From: Pseudoalteromonas sp. CO133X
GTDB taxonomy: Bacteria > Pseudomonadota > Gammaproteobacteria > Enterobacterales > Alteromonadaceae
Assembly (NCBI GenBank): GCA_004208945.1
Contig: SGPE01000030.1
Location: forward strand, 496,001 to 560,000
Reading direction: 5' to 3'
Length of the DNA: 64,000 nt
A program made the position numbers and the translations under genes. This document shows, in pieces, positions 35,818 through 44,340 of this stretch. Positions within the stretch are counted from its first letter, which is position 1. Each line of letters starts with the position of its first letter. Below the pieces are notes generated by a model. It was not told the DNA's origin. It was given only the letters and a program-made list of their open reading frames with translations, and ran no database searches.

Positions 35818-36222
35818 TTAATCATCGTCCATAGAAATAGTAAACACAGCACAGGGGGTGCCTTGATGAAAGACCATTTGCCATTGCTTGCCATTAAAAC
35901 GCCAAAGCGACATACGCACAGAATAATTAAATTCTGAACGCGCAGAGCGCCTAAACGCGGCTTGATAACTTAATTGCGCAATATCATCACTCAGCATACG
36001 GCCTTTAAAGTGTTGATTATAAAACTGTGGAACAACTTCTGTAGGTAGACGGGTTAACACTTGGAATTTATTAAATGACGTGCCGTCTGCGGCAATCTCA
36101 ATAAAATCATCATCGAGCAATGCATCAAGAGCCTCAGTTGATTGTCTCACCTCAGGCTCTAGCAATTGTCTTTCCGCATCAATCAAATGATTAAATAACG
36201 TCGCTTTAATTTTTCCGCTCAT
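35818..36222 (-). CDS. SnoaL/DUF4440-like NTF2-fold protein
   Basis: A 134-residue protein of the DUF4440/NTF2-like fold: N-terminal helix 'LIDAERQLLEPEVRQSTEAL', then 'LLDDDFIEIAADGTSFNKFQ' and a final strand pair 'RMSLWRFNGKQWQMVFHQGT'. Members serve as small enzymes or binding domains; the function here is unknown. Eight bases separate it from the amidohydrolase gene upstream, so the two are probably cotranscribed, and the RegB gene follows closely. Confidence 0.8.
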   Translation of the reverse strand: MSGKIKATLFNHLIDAERQLLEPEVRQSTEALDALLDDDFIEIAADGTSFNKFQVLTRLPTEVVPQFYNQHFKGRMLSDDIAQLSYQAAFRRSARSEFNYSVRMSLWRFNGKQWQMVFHQGTPCAVFTISMDDD

Positions 36223-36230
36223 CTTTACCC

Positions 36231-37538
36231 TTACTGTTTGAGCACTTTACCGCCCTGCATAACAAAGTTGACGCTGTTTAGCTGACTTATATCATTAAGA
36301 ACGTGTGTATTAACACTGATGATATCCGCTTGCTTACCAACACTCAAGTCACCCAGCTTATCGCTCTGCCCTAACAACTTTGCCGCCTCAACAGTCGCTG
36401 ATTTTATAGCCTGCGTAGGTGTCATACCATACTTTACAAGGAGTGCAAATTCATCGGCGTTATCACCATGCTTAGAGACGCCTGAATCAGTACCAAATGC
36501 AATTTTAACGTTATTTTTTAGCGCTAGTTTAAATGAGGCTTGCATTTTTGGAGCCACAAACTCAACTTTATCTGCTATGGCCTTAGGCATGTTTGGATTA
36601 CTTAAAACCTCTTTTTTAACAGTAGCACCTGCTAACAAGGTTGGCACCAAATACGCGTCATGCTGTTTAAATAGCTTTATCGTTTCTTTATCTAAAAACG
36701 AGCCATGTTCAATTGAATCAACCCCCGCCTTTAATGCGGCTTTTATTCCTTGTGTACCGTGTGCGTGAGCCGTTACTTTTCGCCCCAAATGATGCGCTGT
36801 ATTAACGATTGCAAAAAGCTCTTCATCGGTAAATTGTTGATTAACACCTGCGGCAGTATTACTCAAAACCCCGCCAGTTGCCGTGATTTTGATCACATCA
36901 GCGCCACTTTTTATCACATCACGAACTGCTCTAGTGCAATCGTCAGCCCCATTACAGACCCCTAACCCCGCACCTACAGCTTCACTGATGTCTCGACGAT
37001 AGCCATGCATATCAGCATGACCCCCCGTTGGAGTGATCATATCTCCTGCAGCAAAAATACGCGGGCCCACGATATCGCCACGTTCTATAGCTCGCTTCAA
37101 TGGAAAAATAACTTGATAGCGACTACCAAGGTCACGCACAGAGGTAAAACCAGCATTCACAGTGCGCTGTAAATACTTTAAAGAACGTAGTGCATTATCT
37201 GCTTCGTACTCAGTGGTCCATTTATGTGGATTACGTTTTGCATCGCGCTCAAACGTAACATGTACGTGCATGTCAATAAGACCTGGCAATACCATCTGAT
37301 TTTTTAGATCAATAACATCAGCATCACTGAGATTTAACTGCTCTTTAGTTAAGTAGCCTGATTTTATCGCAGCAATTTTGTTGTCTTCAATGACAAGTGT
37401 TTGCTCCTCTTTTACATCTTGCTCAGTGCCTGCGAGCATTTTTCCAGCGTAAATAATCGTCGTTTGTGCGTTAACAGCAAATGCGGATAATAAAGACAGT
37501 ACCGATAATGTGCTTATTTTTAGATTTATTTTTTTCAT
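36231..37538 (-). CDS. Secreted amidohydrolase (Xaa-Pro dipeptidase/imidazolonepropionase-like)
   Basis: A 435-residue metal-dependent hydrolase with a signal peptide (cut after 'SLLSAFAVNA', residue 24). Metal-site motifs: 'LPGLIDMHVHVTF', the Lys of 'ADVIKITATGGV', His in 'GRKVTAHAHGTQGI' and 'GVDSIEHGSF', and Asp in 'IAFGTDSGV'. This subgroup includes periplasmic prolidase-like enzymes that cleave dipeptides ending in proline or other residues. Exact substrate not readable. Divergent from the FabH-like gene. Confidence 0.87.
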   Translation of the reverse strand: MKKINLKISTLSVLSLLSAFAVNAQTTIIYAGKMLAGTEQDVKEEQTLVIEDNKIAAIKSGYLTKEQLNLSDADVIDLKNQMVLPGLIDMHVHVTFERDAKRNPHKWTTEYEADNALRSLKYLQRTVNAGFTSVRDLGSRYQVIFPLKRAIERGDIVGPRIFAAGDMITPTGGHADMHGYRRDISEAVGAGLGVCNGADDCTRAVRDVIKSGADVIKITATGGVLSNTAAGVNQQFTDEELFAIVNTAHHLGRKVTAHAHGTQGIKAALKAGVDSIEHGSFLDKETIKLFKQHDAYLVPTLLAGATVKKEVLSNPNMPKAIADKVEFVAPKMQASFKLALKNNVKIAFGTDSGVSKHGDNADEFALLVKYGMTPTQAIKSATVEAAKLLGQSDKLGDLSVGKQADIISVNTHVLNDISQLNSVNFVMQGGKVLKQ

Positions 37539-37689
37539 GATCGCCTCTTTTTTATACTAGGTTTAACTTAAATACCGAGTAAATGCCATTATTTACGATG
37601 TGAAACTGCGTTACGCTAGTCTTAGGATGTGAATTTTGATATAACTTCGAAAAAATTAAAGTCGTCTGACCACATAAAGAGAACACATT

Positions 37690-38763
37690 ATGTCTTATGC
37701 CCAAATTACTGGCTGGGGTAAATGTATACCACCAGCAAGCATCAGCAATGATGAAATTAGCAATATTGTTGATACCAATGATGAATGGATCACAACACGT
37801 ACAGGCATTAAATCTCGTCGTGTCAGTCATGTTTCTACTGCCGATTTAGCCACTGTTGCCGCAAAGCAAGCTCTTGCCTGTGCTGGTGTTGACGCTAAAG
37901 ACATTGATTTGGTGTTATTAGCTACGTGTACCCCTTCAACGATGGTTGCTAACACAGCGTCTTTGGTTCAAAAAAATATTGGTGCGGTAGGCGCCGCCGC
38001 GATGGATACCAACGCTGCATGTTCAGGCTTTTTATATGCATTACAAGCTGCAACCGCACAAATTCGTGCAGGCATCATCAAAAAAGCTGTCGTTATTGCT
38101 GCTGAGCGTATGACTTGGTATGTAAACTGGGCTCGCCGTGACAGTGCGGTATTATTTGGTGATGGCGCTGGTGCAGTTGTGTTAGAAGCGTCAGATACGC
38201 CATCTGGTTTACTTGCAACCAAAACGGGTTGTGATAGCGAAGACAGAGATATTCTTCACATCGAAAACTTTGGTAGCGATCTTAACAAGTACCAACCAAT
38301 TGGCCCGTCTAATTTATTATTTGAAGGCCGTGAAATTTTCAAACGTGCAGTAAAAGGCATGAGTGAAGCCTGTGATGATGTTTTAAACCAAGCACAGTTA
38401 CAACTTGATGATATTGATGTATTAGTGCCTCATCAAGCTAACTTACGCATTATCCAAGCAATTCAACAGCGCCTGAAAGTAGCTGACGAAAAAGTTATGG
38501 TTAACATAGCGGATTACGGCAATACATCCGCAGCAACAATTGCCATCGCACTTTGTGAGGCCGTAGAACAAGGCTTAATTAAGCCGCATTCAAATATAAT
38601 GTCAGCTGCCTTTGGTGCTGGTTTAACGTGGGCTGCAAGCTACATAAAATGGGGGGAGCGCGTTACACCAATAGCGAAGTCTGACGCAGCTTTACCACCT
38701 TGTGATAAGACAGGGCTAGAGTTAGTGGCCCCTGCGGTAGCAGCGTGTAAAGGCACTGAATAA
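37690..38763 (+). CDS. 3-oxoacyl-ACP synthase III (FabH-like)
   Basis: A 357-residue KAS III enzyme, about 35 residues longer than E. coli FabH owing to a C-terminal tail. The catalytic triad is seen as Cys in 'NAACSGFLYAL', His in 'VLVPHQANLRII' and Asn in 'DYGNTSAATIA'; 'TRTGIKSRR' starts the CoA-binding region. It condenses an acyl-CoA with malonyl-ACP. It stands alone with its own terminator and not in a fab cluster, so it may be a specialised paralogue (FabH2, or for a secondary product) rather than the housekeeping enzyme. Confidence 0.9.
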   Translation: MSYAQITGWGKCIPPASISNDEISNIVDTNDEWITTRTGIKSRRVSHVSTADLATVAAKQALACAGVDAKDIDLVLLATCTPSTMVANTASLVQKNIGAVGAAAMDTNAACSGFLYALQAATAQIRAGIIKKAVVIAAERMTWYVNWARRDSAVLFGDGAGAVVLEASDTPSGLLATKTGCDSEDRDILHIENFGSDLNKYQPIGPSNLLFEGREIFKRAVKGMSEACDDVLNQAQLQLDDIDVLVPHQANLRIIQAIQQRLKVADEKVMVNIADYGNTSAATIAIALCEAVEQGLIKPHSNIMSAAFGAGLTWAASYIKWGERVTPIAKSDAALPPCDKTGLELVAPAVAACKGTE

Positions 38764-38782
38764 TTCAAATTAAATTAGATAT

Positions 38783-38808
38783 AAGCGCGGCAATAGTCGC
38801 GCTTTTTT
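38783..38808 (+). terminator. Rho-independent terminator
   Basis: AAGCGCG-GCAATAGT-CGCGCTTTTTT, 19 bases after the FabH-like stop; the yaeR gene begins 12 bases later. Confidence 0.85.
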
Positions 38809-38820
38809 GTGAGGGTTTCA

Positions 38821-39207
38821 ATGGAATTATTAGGCATTCATCATGCAGCTATCATTTGTAGTAATTACGCTCACTCGAAGCATTTTTATACAGAAATTTT
38901 AAAACTGCCTGTCATTCATGAGCAGTATCGCAGTGCACGTGATTCTTATAAGCTAGATCTAGCACTTCCTGATGGCAGTCAGATTGAATTATTTTCTTTT
39001 CCTGATGCACCACAAAGGCCAAGCTATCCAGAGGCTCAGGGATTACGCCATTTAGCGTTTAAAGTTGCTGATATTGCTAAAGCGAAAGCATATTTAGAAC
39101 AGCATGGAATTGTAGTTGAAGAAATAAGAGTGGATGAAATCACCGGGAAGCAGTTTACGTTTTTTGCCGATCCCGATGATTTGCCATTAGAGCTATACCA
39201 ACTTTAA
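38821..39207 (+). CDS. yaeR: VOC family protein YaeR (GloA2-like)
   Basis: A 128-residue vicinal-oxygen-chelate protein nearly the same length as E. coli YaeR (129). Matching blocks: 'GIHHAAIICSNYAHSKHFY', 'ARDSYKLDLALPDGSQIELF', 'RPSYPEAQGLRHLAFKV' and the end 'DPDDLPLELYQL'. Metal ligands of the glyoxalase fold (His in HHA, Glu in IELF, His in RHLAF, Glu in LELY) are present. The physiological substrate is not established. AGGG precedes the ATG at 38821; the upstream GTG lies within the terminator region. Confidence 0.88.
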   Translation: MELLGIHHAAIICSNYAHSKHFYTEILKLPVIHEQYRSARDSYKLDLALPDGSQIELFSFPDAPQRPSYPEAQGLRHLAFKVADIAKAKAYLEQHGIVVEEIRVDEITGKQFTFFADPDDLPLELYQL

Positions 39208-39209
39208 TT

Positions 39210-40571
39210 TTATTGAAAACGCTCTTGTAGGTAATTAAACACCGCCCGAATACCCAGTGCTTCACCGCCAACAGGACGTCCTGGTAATGCACGTAAATTC
39301 CAAGCCATTACATCAAAGTGAACCCAAGGCGTGCTCGGTTCAATAAACTCCTTCAAATAAAGCGCTGCGGTAATTGCACCGCCGAATGGAGTTGACGCAC
39401 AATTGGCAATATCTGCCACATCGCTTTTTAATAGTGCTTTGTATTGATCAAACAGCGGAAGTTGCCAAATTGGGTCATGACAGCTTTCGCCGGCATCTAA
39501 TAATTTATTGGCAACATCACGGTTATTCGCAAAAAAACCAGGTAACTCAGTACCAAGGGCAATACGACATGCGCCTGTTAACGTTGCAAAGTCGATAATA
39601 AGTTCTGGATTATCATTTTGCGCTTCAGCTAAAGCATCACATAAGACCAAACGACCTTCAGCGTCAGTGTTGTCAATTTCAACCGTGATCCCTTTACGTG
39701 TTTTGATCACATCGCCTGGTCTAAATGCATTACGTGATACGGCATTTTCAACCGCAGGTACTAAAACACGTAAACGAATAGGCAGGTTGGCAGCCATGAT
39801 TAACTGTGCAAGACCAATCACGTGTGCAGCACCACCCATATCTTTTTTCATGTTGCGCATGCCCGAACTTGGTTTTAAATCTAAACCACCTGAGTCAAAA
39901 CAAACCCCCTTACCTACTAGCGTTATTTGAGGTGCATCTTGTGCTCCCCAACGTAAATCTAGCAAGCGAGGTTTATTTTCACTCGCACGACCCACCATAT
40001 GAATAGTTGGGTAGTTTTGTTCTAAAAGCTCATCCCCAACCCATTCACTGAAATCACCATCGTAGGTGTCGGCTAGGTCTGCCATTACCTGAGATAGATG
40101 CTGAGGCATCATATCTGCAGCGGGCGTATTTACTAAATCACGAACAAGATTAATCGCATTTGCTTGTTGTGTTAATCGCTCAACAAGGCTTTTATTTGTA
40201 ATTGCTAATTGCGCGCGCGGTGAAGGCTTCTCTTTGTATTCGCTAAATTCATAGCCGCCTAGCATAAAACCAAGCGCAACCTGTTCTATGAACTTTTCTT
40301 CACCTTGTATTTGGTAACAACCAGCAGGCAGTTTTGTCGATAGCTCACCGGCTAACCAAAAATCTTGAAGATCTGCCACTAAACAATAAACGTGAGTAAG
40401 CTCACCGGATTCACTGTCGGCAACCAAAGCCAAACCTTTATTCTTAAAATCGCAATTAGCAAGCCAATTTTGCAGTGCCTTTGATTGTGATTCAAGCCAA
40501 TCTGAAAGTTGCGCTTTTTCAACGAAAGATAAAGGAATACCCGATGAAGAATGACGAATTAATGAACTCAT
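39210..40571 (-). CDS. M17 leucyl aminopeptidase family protein
   Basis: A 453-residue M17 peptidase. The C-terminal catalytic domain has the two-metal site and the catalytic Lys/Arg in 'VGKGVCFDSGGLDLKPSSGM' (Lys, Asp), 'MKKDMGGAA' (Asp) and 'NTDAEGRLVLCDALAEA' (Asp, Glu, Arg). The N-terminal domain is short, more like PepB/LAP-3-type proteins than E. coli PepA. Cytoplasmic removal of N-terminal residues from peptides is the expected role. It faces yaeR with a 2-base gap. Confidence 0.9.
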   Translation of the reverse strand: MSSLIRHSSSGIPLSFVEKAQLSDWLESQSKALQNWLANCDFKNKGLALVADSESGELTHVYCLVADLQDFWLAGELSTKLPAGCYQIQGEEKFIEQVALGFMLGGYEFSEYKEKPSPRAQLAITNKSLVERLTQQANAINLVRDLVNTPAADMMPQHLSQVMADLADTYDGDFSEWVGDELLEQNYPTIHMVGRASENKPRLLDLRWGAQDAPQITLVGKGVCFDSGGLDLKPSSGMRNMKKDMGGAAHVIGLAQLIMAANLPIRLRVLVPAVENAVSRNAFRPGDVIKTRKGITVEIDNTDAEGRLVLCDALAEAQNDNPELIIDFATLTGACRIALGTELPGFFANNRDVANKLLDAGESCHDPIWQLPLFDQYKALLKSDVADIANCASTPFGGAITAALYLKEFIEPSTPWVHFDVMAWNLRALPGRPVGGEALGIRAVFNYLQERFQ

Positions 40572-40670
40572 TAAACGACTCTAAATGAAGAAAAGATAAT
40601 TAAGCATACCAATAACAAGCAACAAAAGGTATAGCATTCAAGCTATTTAGCTAAATCAAAGAAATAAAAA

Positions 40671-41081
40671 TTATTTTTGATTTTTCTCTTCGGCCTCTTC
40701 TTTGGCTACTTGCTGATCGATCTCTTTAATTGACTTGTTGATATTAAAAGAGCTAGGTAAAACATCTACACCAACCCAATGACCTAACTTTACAACTAAG
40801 GGGATCGTTATTGGTGCAAAGGGTAAAACAGCAAAGACGCCAAGACCCAAGCCTTTTAAAATATCTAAGAATTGTTCATTAGCAGTGTGTAATTCTTCTT
40901 TGCTGGCATTGCCTTGGGTGTAACGCTTGTAGATATGCAACATTTCTTTGGTTTCTTGCTTTTCTTGGGCAAGTGCAATTTTTAGTGCCAGCATAGCGCG
41001 CTTGAAACGTAATTGCTGACGTCTTTTTGTAATTTTAGCCACCCTAAACGGGGCTCTATGAATGACTTTATATAATCGCAT
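40671..41081 (-). CDS. LETM1-like domain protein
   Basis: A 136-residue basic protein. The middle part 'ILKGLGLGVFAVLPFAPITI' followed by P-L-V-V-K-L-G and 'LPSSFN' matches the short bacterial LETM1-related domain: a single hydrophobic helix with proline breaks. The N-terminus is very basic, the C-terminus acidic and helical. I use ATG 41081 (MRLYKVIH). Role unknown; eukaryotic LETM1 works in inner-membrane ion exchange, but transfer of that role is not justified. Confidence 0.65.
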   Translation of the reverse strand: MRLYKVIHRAPFRVAKITKRRQQLRFKRAMLALKIALAQEKQETKEMLHIYKRYTQGNASKEELHTANEQFLDILKGLGLGVFAVLPFAPITIPLVVKLGHWVGVDVLPSSFNINKSIKEIDQQVAKEEAEEKNQK

Positions 41082-41182
41082 GTTGCTATTCTCACACAGC
41101 AAGGGGACTTCACAAAGCATAATTTACTTATATTAATTTTTACATTACCCTGCAGTTCTTTTATTACTATTTTAAATTTCAC

Positions 41183-41338
41183 ATGTACGAAACTAACCAG
41201 CACAGCGATAATAAACCACAAAAGCCTGCCCCAGATGAGTGCTGTGGTGGAGGTAGTTGCTGTCCTTGTGTTTGGGATGAATACCGTGAAAAATTAAAGC
41301 AATGGCAATTAAGTAATAAAACACAACAAAATAAGTAA
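41183..41338 (+). CDS. Oxidoreductase-like domain small protein (51 residues)
   Basis: A 51-residue protein with the Cys-rich signature 'APDECCGGGSCCPCVWDEYR', typical of the short 'oxidoreductase-like' domain family: P-x-x-C-C-G-x-G-C-x-x-C-V-W-D-x-Y. All the expected cysteines and the VWDxY ending are present. It begins with ATG 41183, about 100 bases from the divergent LETM1-like start. Function unknown; the cysteines suggest a metal or redox site. Confidence 0.8.
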   Translation: MYETNQHSDNKPQKPAPDECCGGGSCCPCVWDEYREKLKQWQLSNKTQQNK

Positions 41339-41630
41339 ATCGTTCCAACCCGTTTTTAGCTCAAAAATCATACAAACAATCAATAATTAAATTTTTTTTC
41401 TAACAAACCGATAAATCCTGACTATTTTTAATCAATTTAAGAATAATTTATCTTCTTAACTTTCATGCACATAATAAAGATAATCACAATAAATTAGACT
41501 CCTCCCAACCAAAAACAACACACCATTAACAATTTGCAAAATAAATTTACAGTCGGTATAAGTTGTTTACACCAAGTTTAAATACCTATTTGGTGGCATA
41601 ATCATAACTATTCTAACTGGGGAAGTCAGA

Positions 41631-44216
41631 ATGAAATTAAAAAATAGTGCGCTACATCACGCAATTAAGTTTGCATTAGCAACCACAACTGCTGGTCTAT
41701 TTGTATCAGGTTCGGTCGTTGCGGCAGAGCAGACAGCTGAAGAAACAAAAGTTAATAAAAATGTTGAAAAAATTGCTGTTGTGGGAACACGTTCAGCACC
41801 ACGCTCAATTGGTGACTCACCGGTACCTATTGATATTATCGGTGGTGAAGAATTAACGAAAGCAGGTAACACAGACATGCTTGAGCTATTAAAAGGCTCA
41901 GTTCCGTCTTTTAATGTGCATCAAAACCCAATCAGTGACGCTGCGTCACTTGTTCGCCCTGCCAACTTACGTGGCTTACCGTCTGACAGTACATTAGTAT
42001 TAGTAAACGGCAAACGTCGCCACCGTGCTTCTGTTATTGCATTTTTAGGCGGTGGTATTAATGACGGTGCTCAGGGTGCTGATATTTCAGTAATTCCTAG
42101 TATTGCTCTAAAACAAGTTGAAGTACTTCGTGATGGTGCTGCTGCACAGTATGGTTCTGATGCTATCGCGGGTGTAATGAACTTTGTATTAAAAGATGCC
42201 TCTGAAGGCGGCTCTTTTGAGATCCGTAAAGGTGAATACTATGAAGGCGACGGCGATACCACGCAAATCTCTGGTAACGTAGGTCTTCCTTTCACTGATG
42301 ATGGCTTTGCAAACTTAAGCTTCCAATACAAAACGGCTGACGCTACAAGTCGCTCAGTTCAGCGTCCTGATGCAGCTGCACTTGCTGATGCAGGTGTTCC
42401 TGATGTCTCTCCTCTAGCGCAAGTTTGGGGTGCACCAGAAGTTGATGACGATATTTCAATTTTCGGTAATATCGGTCTCGATTTAAGTAATACATCTCAA
42501 TTTTACATGTTTGGTAACTACTCTGAGCGTGATGTGCGCGGTGGTTTCTACTATCGTAACCCACATACTCGCCCAGGTGTGTACTCAAATGACGGCGGCG
42601 AAACGCTACTTGTTGGTGATTTAACTGGCGACATGAGCGGCAACTGTCCGACTGATATCATGATTGATGACAACGTGTTAGATAACCCAGATTACATTAA
42701 CGGTGTTGCTAACAACCCTGACTGCTTTGCATTTAATGAAATTCTACCAGGCGGTTTTACACCTAACTTTGGCGGTAACATTACAGATACTGCACTAACA
42801 ATTGGTACTAAAGGCGAAGTAACTAGCGGCTTTTTAGAAGGCGCATACTACGACTTAAGTGGTTCTGTTGGTTTTAATGAATCTCGCTATTTCATTTACG
42901 ATACAATCAATGCTTCGCTTGGCCCTGAAAGCCCGCGTGACTTTAGCCCTGGTAAATACACACAGTTAGAAAAGAACTTTAACGCTGATTTATCAAAAGG
43001 CTTTGACTTTGGTTTAGCTTACGACGTAAACGTTGCCGGTGGTTTAGAGTGGCATGAAGAAACATTCACTGTAGTTTCAGGTGATGTGGCTTCTTTTACT
43101 GCGGGTCCTTTAACAGAGCAAGGTTTTGGTATTGGCTCAAATGGTTTCCCAGGTTTCAAACCATCTGATGCTGGTGAATACACACGTCGTAACTACGCAG
43201 CTTACGTCGATATTGAAGCACCATTTACCGAAGACTTTTTAATGGGTTTAGCACTTCGTTACGAAGATTATGACACCTTTGGGTCAACCACTAACTACAA
43301 ACTAACAGCGCAATACCACTTAACTGAAGACTTAAATATTCGTGGTTCATTAAGTACAGGTTTCCGTGCTCCAACCGTTGGTCAAGCTAACGTTAGTAAC
43401 GTGCAAACAAACCTAAGCAGTGGTGTGTTAGTGGATTCTGCTCTATTACCACCAACAAACCCAATTGCAGTGCAATTAGGTGGTACAGAGCTTGAGCCAG
43501 AAGAATCGCAAAGCTACACATTTGGTGCAGTTTGGACATTGGGTGACTTATTCTTAACGGTTGATTATTACAACATTCAAGTTGATGACCGTATCAGTCA
43601 ATCAGACAAAATTGAGTTAAGCCAAGCGGATAAAGACACACTAGAAGCAGCAGGCGTACCTAACGTACAAAATCTTGCTCAAGTTAGTTTCTTTACCAAT
43701 GATTTTGATACCACAACGCAAGGTGTTGACTTAGTGGCTAACTATGCAACTGAATTGTTAGGTGGTAGCTCTACATTCAGCTTAGCTTATAACTGGAATG
43801 ATACTGAAGTAACTAAATCAAGCCCAATCACAGGCGAATTTAAAGTAAGCCGCCTTGAAAATGATTTACCAAATCACCGCGCAACACTTAGCTGGGCGCA
43901 ACAGTGGGAAGATTTCTCTGCATTTACACGTGTGAACTATTTCGGTGAATACCAAGGCGTGCACGTAGATTACGACGCAACAGCTAAAACAGCTGATGCA
44001 GCTGTAACCATTGATGCAGAAGTAACGTACTTCTTAACTGAAGAAATCAGTTTCTCTGTTGGTGCACAAAACCTGTTTGACCAAGAAGCTGAAAAACTCG
44101 ACTTCTTTGATAACACAGGCATTCCAAATAGCAACTGGGGTGGTAAGTACTACGAAACCTCTCCGTTTGGTATTAACGGCGGTTTCTACTACGTAAAAGC
44201 AACCTATACGTTCTAA
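41631..44216 (+). CDS. Large TonB-dependent receptor
   Basis: An 861-residue outer-membrane receptor: signal peptide (ends near SGSVVAAE, about residue 33), TonB-box-like 'KIAVVGTRSAPRS', plug domain with 'LRGLPSDSTLVLVNGKRRHR' and 'VLRDGAAAQYGSDAIAGVMN', and a 22-strand barrel ending in Phe (VKATYTF). This GKRRHR/AAAQYGSDA type is common in marine Alteromonadales for uptake of carbohydrates, nucleosides or other nutrients; the substrate is unknown. GGGGAAG precedes the ATG. A terminator separates it from the sulfotransferase gene. Confidence 0.92.
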   Translation: MKLKNSALHHAIKFALATTTAGLFVSGSVVAAEQTAEETKVNKNVEKIAVVGTRSAPRSIGDSPVPIDIIGGEELTKAGNTDMLELLKGSVPSFNVHQNPISDAASLVRPANLRGLPSDSTLVLVNGKRRHRASVIAFLGGGINDGAQGADISVIPSIALKQVEVLRDGAAAQYGSDAIAGVMNFVLKDASEGGSFEIRKGEYYEGDGDTTQISGNVGLPFTDDGFANLSFQYKTADATSRSVQRPDAAALADAGVPDVSPLAQVWGAPEVDDDISIFGNIGLDLSNTSQFYMFGNYSERDVRGGFYYRNPHTRPGVYSNDGGETLLVGDLTGDMSGNCPTDIMIDDNVLDNPDYINGVANNPDCFAFNEILPGGFTPNFGGNITDTALTIGTKGEVTSGFLEGAYYDLSGSVGFNESRYFIYDTINASLGPESPRDFSPGKYTQLEKNFNADLSKGFDFGLAYDVNVAGGLEWHEETFTVVSGDVASFTAGPLTEQGFGIGSNGFPGFKPSDAGEYTRRNYAAYVDIEAPFTEDFLMGLALRYEDYDTFGSTTNYKLTAQYHLTEDLNIRGSLSTGFRAPTVGQANVSNVQTNLSSGVLVDSALLPPTNPIAVQLGGTELEPEESQSYTFGAVWTLGDLFLTVDYYNIQVDDRISQSDKIELSQADKDTLEAAGVPNVQNLAQVSFFTNDFDTTTQGVDLVANYATELLGGSSTFSLAYNWNDTEVTKSSPITGEFKVSRLENDLPNHRATLSWAQQWEDFSAFTRVNYFGEYQGVHVDYDATAKTADAAVTIDAEVTYFLTEEISFSVGAQNLFDQEAEKLDFFDNTGIPNSNWGGKYYETSPFGINGGFYYVKATYTF

Positions 44217-44271
44217 GCGAGCTTAGTAACTAGCTGTGCTTCATACAGAGTAGGAACTAACCAAGCTAAAT

Positions 44272-44299
44272 AAAAAGGCGAAAGACATTTCGCCTTTTT
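44272..44299 (+). terminator. Rho-independent terminator
   Basis: AAAAAGGCGAAA-GAC-ATTTCGCCTTTTT: a 12-bp stem with a T-run, 56 bases after the receptor stop. Confidence 0.88.
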
Positions 44300-44340
44300 C
44301 GTTTTATAGTGAATAAAAATAATAATTTCATCGTAATGTC

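Noticed and set aside
37552..37830. 92-codon minus-strand ORF over the start of the FabH-like gene
   Set aside because: It overlaps the 5' end of a clear enzyme gene, has no ribosome-binding site and no recognisable family, and would occupy the promoter region.
41380..41500. Fur-like site upstream of the large TonB receptor
   Set aside because: AGATAATCACAATAA matches only about 10 of 14 positions in very AT-rich DNA, which is too weak without other evidence.
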